Origin: Carboxylicivirga caseinilyticus
Lineage (GTDB): Bacteria; Bacteroidota; Bacteroidia; Bacteroidales; Marinilabiliaceae
Length of the DNA stretch: 64,000 nucleotides
Reading direction: 5' to 3'
NCBI GenBank assembly: GCA_025499705.1
Contig: JAFMVE010000006.1
Span: 62,001 to 126,000 of the forward strand
The position numbers were made by a program, and so were the translations under genes. The notes beneath the pieces are model-generated. The model searched no databases. It had not been told where the DNA came from and saw only the letters and a list, made by a program, of their open reading frames with translations. Position 1 is the first letter of the stretch, and each line of letters opens with the position of its first letter. Positions 25,391 to 34,664 of the stretch are shown here, one piece after another.

Positions 25391-26545
25391 TTATTCAAAC
25401 ATGTTTTTCATTCTGCTAAAGAAACTTTCTCCCGTTCCATTTGATGGATGAAAGCTTTCAGAAGTCTGCATTTTTTCAACCGCCTTTCTGTCTTCTTTAG
25501 ATATGTTTTTAGGAATAAATACCTGAATTTGAACAAGTAGATCTCCTCTTCCATAGCTGTTTACTTCCGGCAAACCTTTTCCTCTTAAACGAAGAATCTT
25601 ACCAGGCTGTGTTCCTGGTTCAATTTTAACTTTAACCTTACCTTCTACCGTTGGGATTTCAACCGGAGTTCCTAAAATAGCATCAGGGATGCTAATGTTA
25701 AGGTTGTAGATAAGATTGTTACCGTCGCGCATTAGTTCAGGATGTTTTTCTTCTTCTATTAATACTAGAAGATCTCCATTAACTCCACCCCGGCGAGCGG
25801 CATTACCCTTGCCTGAAACCGAAAGTTGCATGCCTTCTTCAACACCGGCAGGAATATTTAAGCTAATCACTTCATCATCACGAACAATACCTTCTCCGGC
25901 ACATGAAGTACATTTATTGGTAATGATTTTTCCATCTCCTCCACAGGTCGGACAGGTAGATGAAGTTTGCATCTGTCCAAGAATGGTATTGGAAATACGT
26001 GTTACCTGACCAGAACCATGACACGTAGAGCAGTTACTGTATGATGAGCTGTCAGCAGCACCGGTACCGGAACATGAGTTACATTGAACGTATTTTTTTA
26101 CCTTGATTTTCTTTTCAGCACCATTGGCAATTTCTTCAAGGTTAAGTTTTACCTTAACCCGCAGGTTCGAGCCTTTGTTTACTCGTCTGCCACCTCTTGA
26201 TGAACCGCCAAAACCTCCAAATCCACTGAAGCCACCAAATCCACCACCAAAGATATCTCCAAAGTGAGAGAAAATATCGTCCATAGACATACCTCCTCCA
26301 AAGCCTCCTCCGGCTGCGCCGCCAACACCGGCATGACCAAACTGGTCGTAACGCTGGCGTTTTTCGGCATTGGATAGAACCTCGTAGGCTTCAGCTGCTT
26401 CTTTAAATTTCTCTTCAGCCGCTTTGTCGCCCTGATTTTTGTCCGGGTGGTATTGAATGGCCTTTTTGCGGTAAGCTTTTTTTATTTCTTCCGCATTTGC
26501 ATTTTTCGATACCTCAAGTATTTCGTAATAATCTCTTTTTGACAT
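25391..26545 (-). CDS. dnaJ: Chaperone protein DnaJ
   Basis: A 384-residue type I Hsp40. The J domain (1-70) carries HPD, followed by a Gly/Phe-rich linker (about 75-115). Four CxxCxGxG zinc repeats occur at ~150-225 ([32 protein letters not shown]) before the C-terminal substrate-binding domains. It stimulates DnaK ATP hydrolysis and hands over unfolded clients. grpE lies 11 bp upstream in the same unit; dnaK is not in the window. Confidence 0.97.
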   Translation of the reverse strand: MSKRDYYEILEVSKNANAEEIKKAYRKKAIQYHPDKNQGDKAAEEKFKEAAEAYEVLSNAEKRQRYDQFGHAGVGGAAGGGFGGGMSMDDIFSHFGDIFGGGFGGFSGFGGFGGSSRGGRRVNKGSNLRVKVKLNLEEIANGAEKKIKVKKYVQCNSCSGTGAADSSSYSNCSTCHGSGQVTRISNTILGQMQTSSTCPTCGGDGKIITNKCTSCAGEGIVRDDEVISLNIPAGVEEGMQLSVSGKGNAARRGGVNGDLLVLIEEEKHPELMRDGNNLIYNLNISIPDAILGTPVEIPTVEGKVKVKIEPGTQPGKILRLRGKGLPEVNSYGRGDLLVQIQVFIPKNISKEDRKAVEKMQTSESFHPSNGTGESFFSRMKNMFE

Positions 26546-26556
26546 TTGCTTTTAGT

Positions 26557-27171
26557 TTATTCCCCAACAACAACCTTCGAAAAACGGATTACTTTTTCAT
26601 TTAAAGTGTATCCTTTCTCTACACAATCAATAACTTTTCCTTTCATCTCTTCTGTAGGTGAAGGAATCTTAGTGATCGCCTCGTGAAGGTCAGTGTCAAA
26701 GTCTTTTTCTTTCGCTTCAATCTCCTTGATACCCTGTTGTTTCAGGTATTCATTAAATTTGTTGTAAATTAATTTGATACCTTCTTTTAAAGCATCAATA
26801 TCTTTGGCTTCATCAATGTGAGCTAATGCGCGGTCAAAATCGTCGACCACCGGAAGCAATGCCAATAACAGACCTTCGCCAGCCGATTTGCTAAGCTCCA
26901 TCTTTTCTTTTAATGTACGTCGGCGATAGTTGTCAAATTCAGCACTCAAACGAACATATTTGTCGTTAAGATCTGCAAGTTTTTCAGTCAGCTTTTCTTC
27001 TTCCGATTGTTCAATGGTTACCTCTTCATTTAATTCTTCTGTTTCTTCAGAAGTGCTCTGCTCTTCCACAGAGGCTTCAGTTTCTTGCGCTTGCTCGTTA
27101 GTAGGCTCAACTGTTTCTTCTACTTCATTAGCCTTCTCTGCATCCTGCTTTTTTGATGACTTCTTTACCAT
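26557..27171 (-). CDS. grpE: GrpE nucleotide exchange factor
   Basis: A 204-residue protein. A long acidic, Glu/Thr-rich N-terminal region covers residues 1-60. It is followed by the long dimerisation helix (LNDKYVRLSAEFDNYRRRT) and the beta domain ending VIDCVEKGYTLNEKVIRFSKV. It opens DnaK for ADP release in the heat-shock cycle. The acidic extension is longer than in E. coli but common in Bacteroidota. It is the promoter-proximal gene of grpE-dnaJ. Confidence 0.97.
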   Translation of the reverse strand: MVKKSSKKQDAEKANEVEETVEPTNEQAQETEASVEEQSTSEETEELNEEVTIEQSEEEKLTEKLADLNDKYVRLSAEFDNYRRRTLKEKMELSKSAGEGLLLALLPVVDDFDRALAHIDEAKDIDALKEGIKLIYNKFNEYLKQQGIKEIEAKEKDFDTDLHEAITKIPSPTEEMKGKVIDCVEKGYTLNEKVIRFSKVVVGE

Positions 27172-27231
27172 GTATATATTTTTTATTTGTTCTATCGAAA
27201 TGAATACAAGAATTACTTAGGTATTCGTTCG

Positions 27232-27239
27232 CAAATTTA
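27232..27239 (-). promoter_or_regulatory. Candidate -7 box for grpE-dnaJ
   Basis: On the minus strand this reads TAAATTTG, an exact TAnnTTTG match about 60 bp before grpE. No CIRCE-type inverted repeat is visible between this box and the start codon. Confidence 0.4.
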
Positions 27240-27320
27240 CACAAATATTTTGCCAAGCTGATTTTGTTCGTCAAATTGACAGTTTTTCATTAGGCTCAAT
27301 GCAATTAGCTGTAATAATGA

Positions 27321-27357
27321 CAAAAAAGGCAATCCCCCTTTGTAGAGAATTGCCTTT
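27321..27357 (-). terminator. Rho-independent terminator after the thioredoxin-fold pair
   Basis: On the minus strand AAAGGCAAT (from 27349-27357) and ATTGCCTTT (from 27325-27333) form a 9-bp stem with a 15-nt loop, followed by more T (TTTG). It closes the two-gene unit 27377-28456. Confidence 0.78.
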
Positions 27358-27376
27358 GTAATGTTATGTTGTCAGC

Positions 27377-27904
27377 TTATTTTAACTGTTGTTTTAAAAG
27401 TGCCTCCAGTGCAGGGCCACGAAGGTTTTTTCCAACTATTACGCCGTTCCCGTCGATCAGGAAATTACTCGGAATACCTCTTACTCCATACATAACAGCA
27501 GTTCTTGTTTGCCATCCGTTAAAATCGCAAACATGATAGGACCAAACTAAATTGTCTGTTTTAATAGCTTCTTTCCATGCTTCCGGATCTTTATCCAGTG
27601 AAACACTGAAAACTGTAAATCCTTCACCATTTTTGAAAGTTTGTTCTTTGTATTTATTAAAAGCAGAAACAACTGTTGGATTTTCGTAGCGGCATGGCTT
27701 ACACCAACTGGCCCAAAAATCTATTAATACCATTTTTCCTGATAATTCAGATAGAGAAATGGTTTTGCCTTCAGGAGTTTCCATCTTAATCTCAGGCGCT
27801 TTATTTCCAATGTTTACGCCTTGTTTTTGCCCTGAAGCATTGAATGCAAAAAGCGCACAAAATAGCATTACTGCTCCAAAAGAGTGTAATATTTTTTTAT
27901 CCAT
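27377..27904 (-). CDS. Exported TlpA-like thioredoxin-fold oxidoreductase
   Basis: A 175-residue protein with an N-terminal signal sequence (about 1-25, cleavage near NASGQ) and an AhpC/TSA-thioredoxin domain. The active site is WCKPC, with Cys68 and Cys71. The cis-Pro is seen in RGIPSNFL. TlpA/ResA proteins reduce disulfides or haem-ligating cysteines in the periplasm. It follows a paralog that lacks the CXXC by 21 bp. The DsbD-type reductant at 59238 could supply electrons, but that link is inference. Confidence 0.9.
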   Translation of the reverse strand: MDKKILHSFGAVMLFCALFAFNASGQKQGVNIGNKAPEIKMETPEGKTISLSELSGKMVLIDFWASWCKPCRYENPTVVSAFNKYKEQTFKNGEGFTVFSVSLDKDPEAWKEAIKTDNLVWSYHVCDFNGWQTRTAVMYGVRGIPSNFLIDGNGVIVGKNLRGPALEALLKQQLK

Positions 27905-27925
27905 AATGGAAAATTAAAGAGATTT

Positions 27926-28456
27926 TTAAATCGCTGAGAGGGTGTTAAGCGATTTTTCAATTTTAGATAATCCGGCATCTTTGGCCAGAATACGTCCTTC
28001 ACCGTCCAATAAAATATTAACGGGAGCGTTGATTTGGTATGCTTGAGCAACTTCACCTTCTTTTCCGGTAAAATCACAAATTTGAATGAATTCGGCAATT
28101 TCGTCTTGTTCAATAGCCAGATTCATTGGTGATTTAAAACGATCTAATGAGATGTTTACAATCACAAGATCTTGTCCGTTACGGAAAGATGATTTGCTGT
28201 ACTGTTCGTTGATCTGCGTAAGTTGGTAATTATTCATTCTTGATTGAGCGTGATAAGAGGCCCAAAAATTAATTATTACCATTTTACCCTTAAATTCATT
28301 CAGATCAAAATCGACTCCATCGATCGTTTGTGTTTTGATGGCAGGAGCTTCGTTACCTATATCCAGGCCAACCTCTGCAATGTTTTTATCATCTATAAAT
28401 GATAAAAATGCAATTCCCACAAACACAGTAGCTAACATTAATTTTAGCTGCTTCAT
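27926..28456 (-). CDS. Exported thioredoxin-fold protein without a CXXC active site
   Basis: A 176-residue protein with a signal sequence (about 1-22) and the same TlpA-type fold as the downstream gene. The two align through GNEAPAIKT, KMVIINFWAS and the INAPVNILLDGEGRI region. Where the paralog has WCKPC this one has YHAQS (68-72), so both redox cysteines are replaced (His69, Ser72). The fold residues around the site are kept, as expected for a protein still under selection. It is the first gene of a two-gene unit. It may bind a client or chaperone its paralog, and it cannot do dithiol exchange. Confidence 0.82.
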   Translation of the reverse strand: MKQLKLMLATVFVGIAFLSFIDDKNIAEVGLDIGNEAPAIKTQTIDGVDFDLNEFKGKMVIINFWASYHAQSRMNNYQLTQINEQYSKSSFRNGQDLVIVNISLDRFKSPMNLAIEQDEIAEFIQICDFTGKEGEVAQAYQINAPVNILLDGEGRILAKDAGLSKIEKSLNTLSAI

Positions 28457-28802
28457 ATGAATATATTTTGATTAAAAATCGAGTTAAAGTTTCAAAAAAA
28501 AAAAGATGCGATGCTGTAGTTTTAGATGAACATACGTTTATATGTGATTAGCGGCTTAATTGAGCTTGCAAATTTAAAGTGGGTTACAAAAATGGACAAC
28601 TAAAAAGTACTAGGAATTGATGTTTATATTTTTATATTATGAAGCTGGTGTTGTATTAAAGTGCAGTAAATCAAATAAATAACACAACTAAAAGTGCGGT
28701 CTTTTGTATAAAATAACTCATAGAATCATTCTAAATAGGATGATTTAGTAGTGTTTTTGTAATTAAAAAATGTTAAAAATAATTGATTTCTATCTTCGAA
28801 AA
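28457..28802. other. 346-bp intergenic region, AT-rich, no gene seen
   Basis: It lies between murA (stop 28803, leftward) and the thioredoxin-fold unit (start 28456, leftward). A weak imperfect hairpin near 28724-28745 (AATCATTC and GGATGATT) could end the murA transcript but has no proper T-run. A run of 11 A (28494-28504) is the only other notable element. It must hold the promoter of the pair downstream, but I cannot place it. Confidence 0.5.
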
Positions 28803-30116
28803 CTACTGAGCTTCTACTCTTTTTATTTTTGCGCCCAGTTGCTGAAGTCGAATATCTATGTTTTGGTATCCACGATCAATTTGTTCAATGTTCTGAATTG
28901 TACTTTTCCCTTTTGCGGATAAAGCAGCAATTAACAAAGCAACACCTGCGCGTATATCCGGAGAGGTAAGTTTTGCCCCTCTTAGCATAGTTTCTTTATT
29001 TAAACCAATAACAGTGGCTCTGTGTGGATCACATAGGATGATACGAGCTCCCATGTCAATCAGTTTATCAACAAAGAATAAGCGACTCTCAAACATTTTT
29101 TGATGAATCAGAACACTTCCTTTTGCCTGAGTGGCAATAACAAGAAAAACACTCAGTAAGTCAGGTGTTAAACCAGGCCATGGTGCATCAGCAATGGTCA
29201 TGATAGAACCATCTATAAAAGTTTCAATTTCATAAGTTTCCTGAGAAGGAATAAATATGTCATCGCCTTTAATCTCCATTTTTATACCCATTCGTTCAAA
29301 TGCCATTGGAATAACTCCCAAATGTTGAACTCCTGCATTCTTTATGGTGATTTCCGATCCGGTCATAGCTGCCATACCAATAAAGCTTCCTACCTCAATC
29401 ATATCTGGTAAGATCTCATGTTGGCAACCATTCATTTTATTTACCCCTTCAATATAAAGAAGGTTGGAACCGATGCCTTCTATTTTAGCACCCATAGAAA
29501 CCATCATTCTGCATAGTTGTTGCAGATACGGTTCGCATGCAGCATTATATATGGTTGTTCTTCCAGGTGTGAGAGAGGCTGCCATTACAATATTAGCTGT
29601 ACCTGTAACCGAAGCTTCATCTAATAACATGTAGGTGCCTTTCATTTCACTGGCTTCTACCGTGTAAAAGATATCCTGGGCATCGAAATTGAATTTAGCT
29701 CCCAGTTTTTCAAAACCAATAAAATGGGTATCAAGTCTGCGTCGGCCAATTTTATCCCCTCCTGGTTTTGGGAAATAGGCTTTACCAAAACGAGCCAATA
29801 ATGGTCCCATAATCATGATAGATCCGCGAAGGGAAGAAGCTCTTTTTTTAAATTCTTTGCTTTGAAGAAATTCCAGATTTACATTGTCGGCCTGGAACTC
29901 ACATGTATTTCTTGAGATCCGGTTGATTTTTACTCCCATCTCATGAAGTAAGTCTATCAGGTTGTTAACGTCAACGATGTCAGGGATGTTATTGATTGTA
30001 ACTTTCTCTGATGTTAGTAGTATTGCACAGATTACCTGTAAGGCTTCGTTTTTTGCACCTTGGGGAGTGATTTCGCCTTTTAAACGAATACCACCCTCAA
30101 TTTCAAAGCAATTCAT
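28803..30116 (-). CDS. murA: UDP-N-acetylglucosamine 1-carboxyvinyltransferase with Asp at the fosfomycin site
   Basis: A 437-residue MurA, the first committed enzyme of peptidoglycan synthesis, joining PEP to UDP-GlcNAc in the cytoplasm. Catalytic Lys22-Asn23 lie in AKNEAL. The catalytic loop reads PGGDKIGRRRLDTH, so the usual Cys (Cys115 in E. coli, PGGCxIG) is Asp121. This natural Cys-to-Asp change keeps activity and gives fosfomycin resistance in mycobacteria and chlamydiae. It follows a DUF4290 gene by 34 bp, a pairing common in Bacteroidota. Confidence 0.95.
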   Translation of the reverse strand: MNCFEIEGGIRLKGEITPQGAKNEALQVICAILLTSEKVTINNIPDIVDVNNLIDLLHEMGVKINRISRNTCEFQADNVNLEFLQSKEFKKRASSLRGSIMIMGPLLARFGKAYFPKPGGDKIGRRRLDTHFIGFEKLGAKFNFDAQDIFYTVEASEMKGTYMLLDEASVTGTANIVMAASLTPGRTTIYNAACEPYLQQLCRMMVSMGAKIEGIGSNLLYIEGVNKMNGCQHEILPDMIEVGSFIGMAAMTGSEITIKNAGVQHLGVIPMAFERMGIKMEIKGDDIFIPSQETYEIETFIDGSIMTIADAPWPGLTPDLLSVFLVIATQAKGSVLIHQKMFESRLFFVDKLIDMGARIILCDPHRATVIGLNKETMLRGAKLTSPDIRAGVALLIAALSAKGKSTIQNIEQIDRGYQNIDIRLQQLGAKIKRVEAQ

Positions 30117-30150
30117 TTATGGGAGTTTAAAAGATTAGCAATAAAAATAT

Positions 30151-30762
30151 TTATTTCTTATCGTTACTGCGTTTTGGGTTGCGCCTTTTGTTAGTTTTTG
30201 CTTTACTCTGAAAAGTTTCTCTAATTTCAGGAAGTTTGGTGTCTTCACTTACTTTTAATTTACCCCCTGAAAGTCTTGATAAATCATTGAAAATTCTATC
30301 ATCAGTAACAGAATCCTGATTCCAGTGATACAATGACTTTTTCATATGTCCTGCAATCAAAAGAATTAGCTTTTCTTTTTGGTCGCCGCCTTCTTCAAAT
30401 TCAATGGCTTTGGCAATCATCTCTTCTACCAATTCGCCATAGTGCATATAACTTATTTTGCTGTTCTTATATGGCACTTTATCAGGTCTGGCATTAAGCG
30501 ATTCTCTTTCAGGTAAGTCATATGGGAAATCAATGTCTAATTTAAAGTCAGACATGATAGCAAGATGATCCCAGAGTTTATGTTTGAAATCATTAATGTC
30601 ACGCAGGTGAGGAAACATGTTACCCATAATGCCAATAATGGTTTTGGCACATCGGGTTCTTTCTTCGCGATCTTCAATTGTCACAGCATGGTCGATCATC
30701 TTCTGAATATGTCGCCCGTATTCCGGCATTGCCAGGGTTTTGCGATTCGAATTATAATCCAT
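30151..30762 (-). CDS. DUF4290 family protein
   Basis: A 203-residue soluble protein. The N-terminal helical domain has the DUF4290 pattern (LAMPEYGRHIQKMIDHAV, then FPHLRDINDFKHKLWDHLAIM) and the C-terminal tail is basic and disordered (KTNKRRNPKRSNDKK). The family is largely limited to Bacteroidota and typically sits directly upstream of murA, as here. Its function is not established. The positive tail suggests nucleic acid or ribosome contact, but that is inference. Confidence 0.88.
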   Translation of the reverse strand: MDYNSNRKTLAMPEYGRHIQKMIDHAVTIEDREERTRCAKTIIGIMGNMFPHLRDINDFKHKLWDHLAIMSDFKLDIDFPYDLPERESLNARPDKVPYKNSKISYMHYGELVEEMIAKAIEFEEGGDQKEKLILLIAGHMKKSLYHWNQDSVTDDRIFNDLSRLSGGKLKVSEDTKLPEIRETFQSKAKTNKRRNPKRSNDKK

Positions 30763-30893
30763 GTATTCTGAAATTCTTCTACAATTTTTTAAGCTCCAAA
30801 AATGGTTGAGTGTTTAAGGAAATAGTTTCTTTTAATCCTTTTGGAGGTAGGTTACACTATAATCTAAGTGACAGGGTAACTGATGCTACAAAA

Positions 30894-33182
30894 CTAAAGC
30901 AAAATTTTAAGTTTGGCAAATTTGAGTAATAATTGTTTTTGCCCTGCATTCTCAAACATTACAGTTGCTTTTCTGTTGGGTTCTAACCCTTCTACATTTA
31001 CTACTTTACCTCGTCCAAATCTTTCATGCTCAACCATCGCACCAGGTACAATCTGATTGGGTGAAGCAGCATTGAAATTCACGTTTATTTTAGGCTTTTC
31101 GTTATTTCCTGAATAATTCATTCTGATTTTCGGAGTTTCAGCTCTTGTGTTACCTAGCTTGCGGAAGTTGCGAGGTAATGCCGTTGAATTAGATTTGGGC
31201 TGAGAAGAGACAATATCATCAGCATGAACATCAAGGTAACTCTGATCAATATCGCCGATGAAACGGCTGGGGCGGCTATATGTTAATTCGCCATACTTGT
31301 ATCTTGATCGGGCAAATGAAATGGTAGCGTTTTGTTCAGCTCGTGTAATAGCCACATAAAAAAGACGTCTTTCTTCCTCCAGAGCTTTCTCACTGTCAAC
31401 AGATTGTAATGAAGGAAACAGTCCTTCTTCAACACCTACGATATACACGTTTTTAAACTCCAGTCCTTTTGCAGAGTGGATCGTCATCAAGGTTATTTTA
31501 TTGATGTCATCTTTACTTTCATTATCCTGATCCGTTAATAATGAAACTTCTTCTAGGAAATTAACAAGGTTGGGAGTAATGCCTTCTTCCTGCTTGGTGG
31601 TGCTGAAATCTTTGATACCATTCAATAATTCATTGATGTTATCGATGCGTCCTTGTCCTTCAATGGATTTGTCGCCGTGAAGATCATGCATTATACCACT
31701 GGCTGATGCAATCTCAGCTGCCAGTTCGTAAGCAGATAGTTGTTCAAGCTGAGCGGCAAAACGGGTTATCAATGCTATAAAGGTATGCAGCTTTTTTAAG
31801 GTGCCTGCATTTACACCCAACTGTGCTGCAGTTGCATTTAATAGCAGTTCCCAGATGGTTCTTCCTGAAGCATCCGCGGCAGCTGTTATTTTATCTAATG
31901 TGGTTTTACCAATACCTCTGGCCGGGTAATTAATTACTCTTTTCAATGCTTCCCCGTCAGCCGGGTTAACGGTTAACCTGAAATAGGCCAGCAGATCTTT
32001 GATTTCTTTTCGTTGATAGAATGATAAACCTCCATATATTTTATAGGGAAGGTTTTTCTTACGCAACGCTTCCTCAAATACCCTCGATTGAGCATTGGTA
32101 CGATAGAGTATTGCAAAATCCTTAAAATCCAGCTGATACTTCATTCGTTTCTCAAAAATATCATTGGTAATTAAAAAGCCTTCTTCAATATCAGAGTATG
32201 CTTTTAATACACGTACTGGATTTCCAACAGCATTTTCAGAATATACATTTTTTTGTATCTGTCCCTGATTTTTTTCTATGATGCTGTTAGCAGCATTAAC
32301 TATGTTTTGCGATGAACGATAGTTTTGTTCCAGCTTAAATATTTTATATCCGGGGTAATCGTTTCTGAAATTCAGTATATTTTCGATTTTGGCACCCCTG
32401 AAACTATAAATACTCTGGGCATCATCTCCAACAACACATATGTTGTTATGTTTTTCGGCCAGTTTTTTAATGATCAGATACTGCGAAAAGTTGGTATCCT
32501 GGTACTCATCCACCAATATATAATCGTACTGTTGTTGATATTTCTTGAGTATATCCGGAAAATCGCGAAAGAGGATGTTGGTATTCAACAGTAAATCATC
32601 AAAATCCATCACTCCTGATTTATAGCATTCGCGCATGTATTGCGAATAAATCTCATGAACCAAGGGTATTTGTGAAGCTTTGTCGGCAGCAATACGATTC
32701 ACATCGCGGGCATAGGCAACAGGTGTCACTAAATCATTTTTTGCTGCTGATATGCGAGAAAGAACGCTTCCTGGTTTGTATGCCTTATCATTCAGCTTCA
32801 TCTTTTTACAAATACTTTTTATCAGATTCTTCGAATCTGTACTATCGTAAATAGTGAATGAAGAAGGATAACCCAGATGTTTTGATTCAAAGCGAAGTAT
32901 ACGTGCAAAGATAGAGTGAAAAGTACCCATCCATAAACTTGCGGCATTATGCTGTCCAACAACCGTTGCGATACGATCTTTCATCTCGCGGGCAGCTTTG
33001 TTCGTAAAAGTCAGAGCTAATATACGGTACGGTTTTACATCCTGCTTTAATAAATGAGCAATCCGATAGGTTAATACCCTTGTTTTTCCCGATCCGGCAC
33101 CTGCGATTACCAGAGTTGGTCCTTCTGTTTCGACCACGGCAGCGCGTTGCACCTCGTTCAACTCTTCCAAATAATTCTGCAC
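30894..33182 (-). CDS. uvrD: UvrD/PcrA-type superfamily 1 DNA helicase
   Basis: A 762-residue 3'-5' helicase with all SF1A motifs: Q motif NEVQRAAV, Walker A GAGSGKT at about 28-34, motif II DEYQDTNFSQY, motif III GDDAQSIYSFRGA, motif IV QNYRSS, motif V LMTIHSAKGLEF and motif VI FYVAITRAE. The C-terminal ~120 residues end in a Tudor-like unit (VEHERFGRGKVVNVEG) typical of PcrA, used to contact RNA polymerase or repair proteins. It functions in nucleotide excision repair and removal of RecA filaments. Confidence 0.96.
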   Translation of the reverse strand: MQNYLEELNEVQRAAVVETEGPTLVIAGAGSGKTRVLTYRIAHLLKQDVKPYRILALTFTNKAAREMKDRIATVVGQHNAASLWMGTFHSIFARILRFESKHLGYPSSFTIYDSTDSKNLIKSICKKMKLNDKAYKPGSVLSRISAAKNDLVTPVAYARDVNRIAADKASQIPLVHEIYSQYMRECYKSGVMDFDDLLLNTNILFRDFPDILKKYQQQYDYILVDEYQDTNFSQYLIIKKLAEKHNNICVVGDDAQSIYSFRGAKIENILNFRNDYPGYKIFKLEQNYRSSQNIVNAANSIIEKNQGQIQKNVYSENAVGNPVRVLKAYSDIEEGFLITNDIFEKRMKYQLDFKDFAILYRTNAQSRVFEEALRKKNLPYKIYGGLSFYQRKEIKDLLAYFRLTVNPADGEALKRVINYPARGIGKTTLDKITAAADASGRTIWELLLNATAAQLGVNAGTLKKLHTFIALITRFAAQLEQLSAYELAAEIASASGIMHDLHGDKSIEGQGRIDNINELLNGIKDFSTTKQEEGITPNLVNFLEEVSLLTDQDNESKDDINKITLMTIHSAKGLEFKNVYIVGVEEGLFPSLQSVDSEKALEEERRLFYVAITRAEQNATISFARSRYKYGELTYSRPSRFIGDIDQSYLDVHADDIVSSQPKSNSTALPRNFRKLGNTRAETPKIRMNYSGNNEKPKINVNFNAASPNQIVPGAMVEHERFGRGKVVNVEGLEPNRKATVMFENAGQKQLLLKFAKLKILL

Positions 33183-33342
33183 TACTTACTTTTATGATGA
33201 TTGATGATACTGCAAAAATATAAGATCATTTGAGAAAAAGTGGAGGATATGACTATTTTTAAGGATGAATACTCTTTTCGCAACGAAAGAGCCTGGCTGT
33301 AAGTAATAAGTTGTTGCTTTTTATCGTTTGAAAGAAATATTA

Positions 33343-33350
33343 TAGCTTTG
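33343..33350 (+). promoter_or_regulatory. Candidate -7 box for the T9SS cargo gene
   Basis: TAGCTTTG matches TAnnTTTG exactly, 44 bp before the start codon at 33395. The -33 region is not convincing. Confidence 0.35.
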
Positions 33351-33394
33351 AATGGTTGAACAACACTTCAAAAATTGAAGTAATCACTTGATAC

Positions 33395-34600
33395 ATGAAT
33401 AACACACATCGATTTTTTATTATACTGGTATTTCTGTTGCCTCAGCTAATGATTGGTCAGAGCATTACATCCAATGCTTTTTATTCAGAGAATACTGATT
33501 ACCCGGGAGGCAACAATGATCCGATATTTTTTTATTCAACTATGTCGGATGCACAATTACTGGCACCCATTGTTGCCGGTGCAACTTATAACTGGTATTC
33601 GTTTAATACTGCAACAGGTGCTTTTGACATACTTGAACAGAGTGGTGGTGAGACATTAATGAATGTGACAGAGAAAGGATATAAGGTGGACGTAATAGGC
33701 GGAGGAACTGTTACTCCATATTTTTGCTGGAATTTTGTTCCAGCTGCAGCAATTGATTCTATTGGTCTGCCTACAGAATCATGCAGTAATATAAGGTTAA
33801 CAGGATATGTAAATAATAAGCCTCTTGTTTATTATAATCATAAGGGAGATGGAAACTCTCAGCTGATTGATTATGGATACAGCTGGTCATCTGCTCCAAC
33901 CGGACCAATTGATGGAGTAACGGAAGTTACTCAACTGATTACTGCACCTACTGAAGACACTGAATACTCTTTTGTAGTTGGGCAAAAGTTTGCAGTCGGT
34001 ATAACCCCGGCTACATTGAGTTATGCATATGAAGCCATTGCAGTATCTGCTGTTTTTAGTTTTGAAACAGAAGGAACGGCTGATAATGAAGCAACAGAAG
34101 GTTCAGCTCCTATGGTGGTGCGATATTCAGACGAATCTTTGGGTAATGTTACTGATTGGGAATGGACTTTTGGTGATGCAGGGAAAGATTATGTGGCAGA
34201 CCCAATATTTACTTTCCAAAAAGCCGGTGATTATGCGGTTAGTTTATGGGTAATGAACTCAGATTCGGGGTGTGAATCAGATAGTGAAGTACAAACCTTT
34301 ACCGTAAAAGAAATCGTTTTGAAGGTTCCAACGGCTTTTACTCCGTTTAGTAGTCCTGGTGAAAATGATGAGTTTAAAGTACTATACAGATCCATTAAAA
34401 AATATCGCATTGTTATCTATAACCGATGGGGACGCAAAGTATTTTCAAGTAGTGACCCAGCACAGGGATGGAATGGTCGGATAGGAAACAGAAAAGCCGA
34501 ACCAGGTGTGTATTTTTACGAGATAGAAGCAGAAGGCTACAATGAAGGAGAAAAAGTGACGCGAGAAGGAGCTGTTCACTTGATTGTGACTCAAAACTAA
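33395..34600 (+). CDS. Secreted protein with PKD domain and type B T9SS C-terminal signal
   Basis: A 401-residue exported protein. It has a signal peptide (1-21) and an unassigned N-terminal region (~22-230). A PKD-type domain lies at ~235-310, with VTDWEWTFGDAG and FTFQKAGDYAVSLWV. The gliding motility-associated C-terminal domain occupies ~312-401, with PTAFTPFSSPGENDEF, IYNRWGRKVF, WNGR and PGVYFYEI. This domain routes proteins through the type IX secretion system to the surface or medium. The N-terminal part has no recognised catalytic motif. It is a single-gene unit with a terminator after it. Confidence 0.9.
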   Translation: MNNTHRFFIILVFLLPQLMIGQSITSNAFYSENTDYPGGNNDPIFFYSTMSDAQLLAPIVAGATYNWYSFNTATGAFDILEQSGGETLMNVTEKGYKVDVIGGGTVTPYFCWNFVPAAAIDSIGLPTESCSNIRLTGYVNNKPLVYYNHKGDGNSQLIDYGYSWSSAPTGPIDGVTEVTQLITAPTEDTEYSFVVGQKFAVGITPATLSYAYEAIAVSAVFSFETEGTADNEATEGSAPMVVRYSDESLGNVTDWEWTFGDAGKDYVADPIFTFQKAGDYAVSLWVMNSDSGCESDSEVQTFTVKEIVLKVPTAFTPFSSPGENDEFKVLYRSIKKYRIVIYNRWGRKVFSSSDPAQGWNGRIGNRKAEPGVYFYEIEAEGYNEGEKVTREGAVHLIVTQN

Positions 34601-34620
34601 GATTGGCAATTAAAATATTA

Positions 34621-34651
34621 AAGGGGTTGATTTGTTATGAATCAACCCCTT
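34621..34651. terminator. Bidirectional terminator between T9SS cargo gene and EF-G paralog
   Basis: AAGGGGTTGATT (34621-34632) and AATCAACCCCTT (34640-34651) form a perfect 12-bp stem with a 7-nt loop. It lies between converging stops at 34600 and 34665. T-rich sequence follows on both strands. Confidence 0.8.
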
Positions 34652-34664
34652 ATTTATTATTTAA

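Noticed and set aside
26179-26370. Open frame on the minus strand within dnaJ
   Set aside because: It is a shadow of the Gly-rich region of dnaJ in another frame with biased composition.
28724-28745. Imperfect hairpin after murA
   Set aside because: One wobble in an 8-bp AT-rich stem and no T-run; mentioned only in the intergenic entry.
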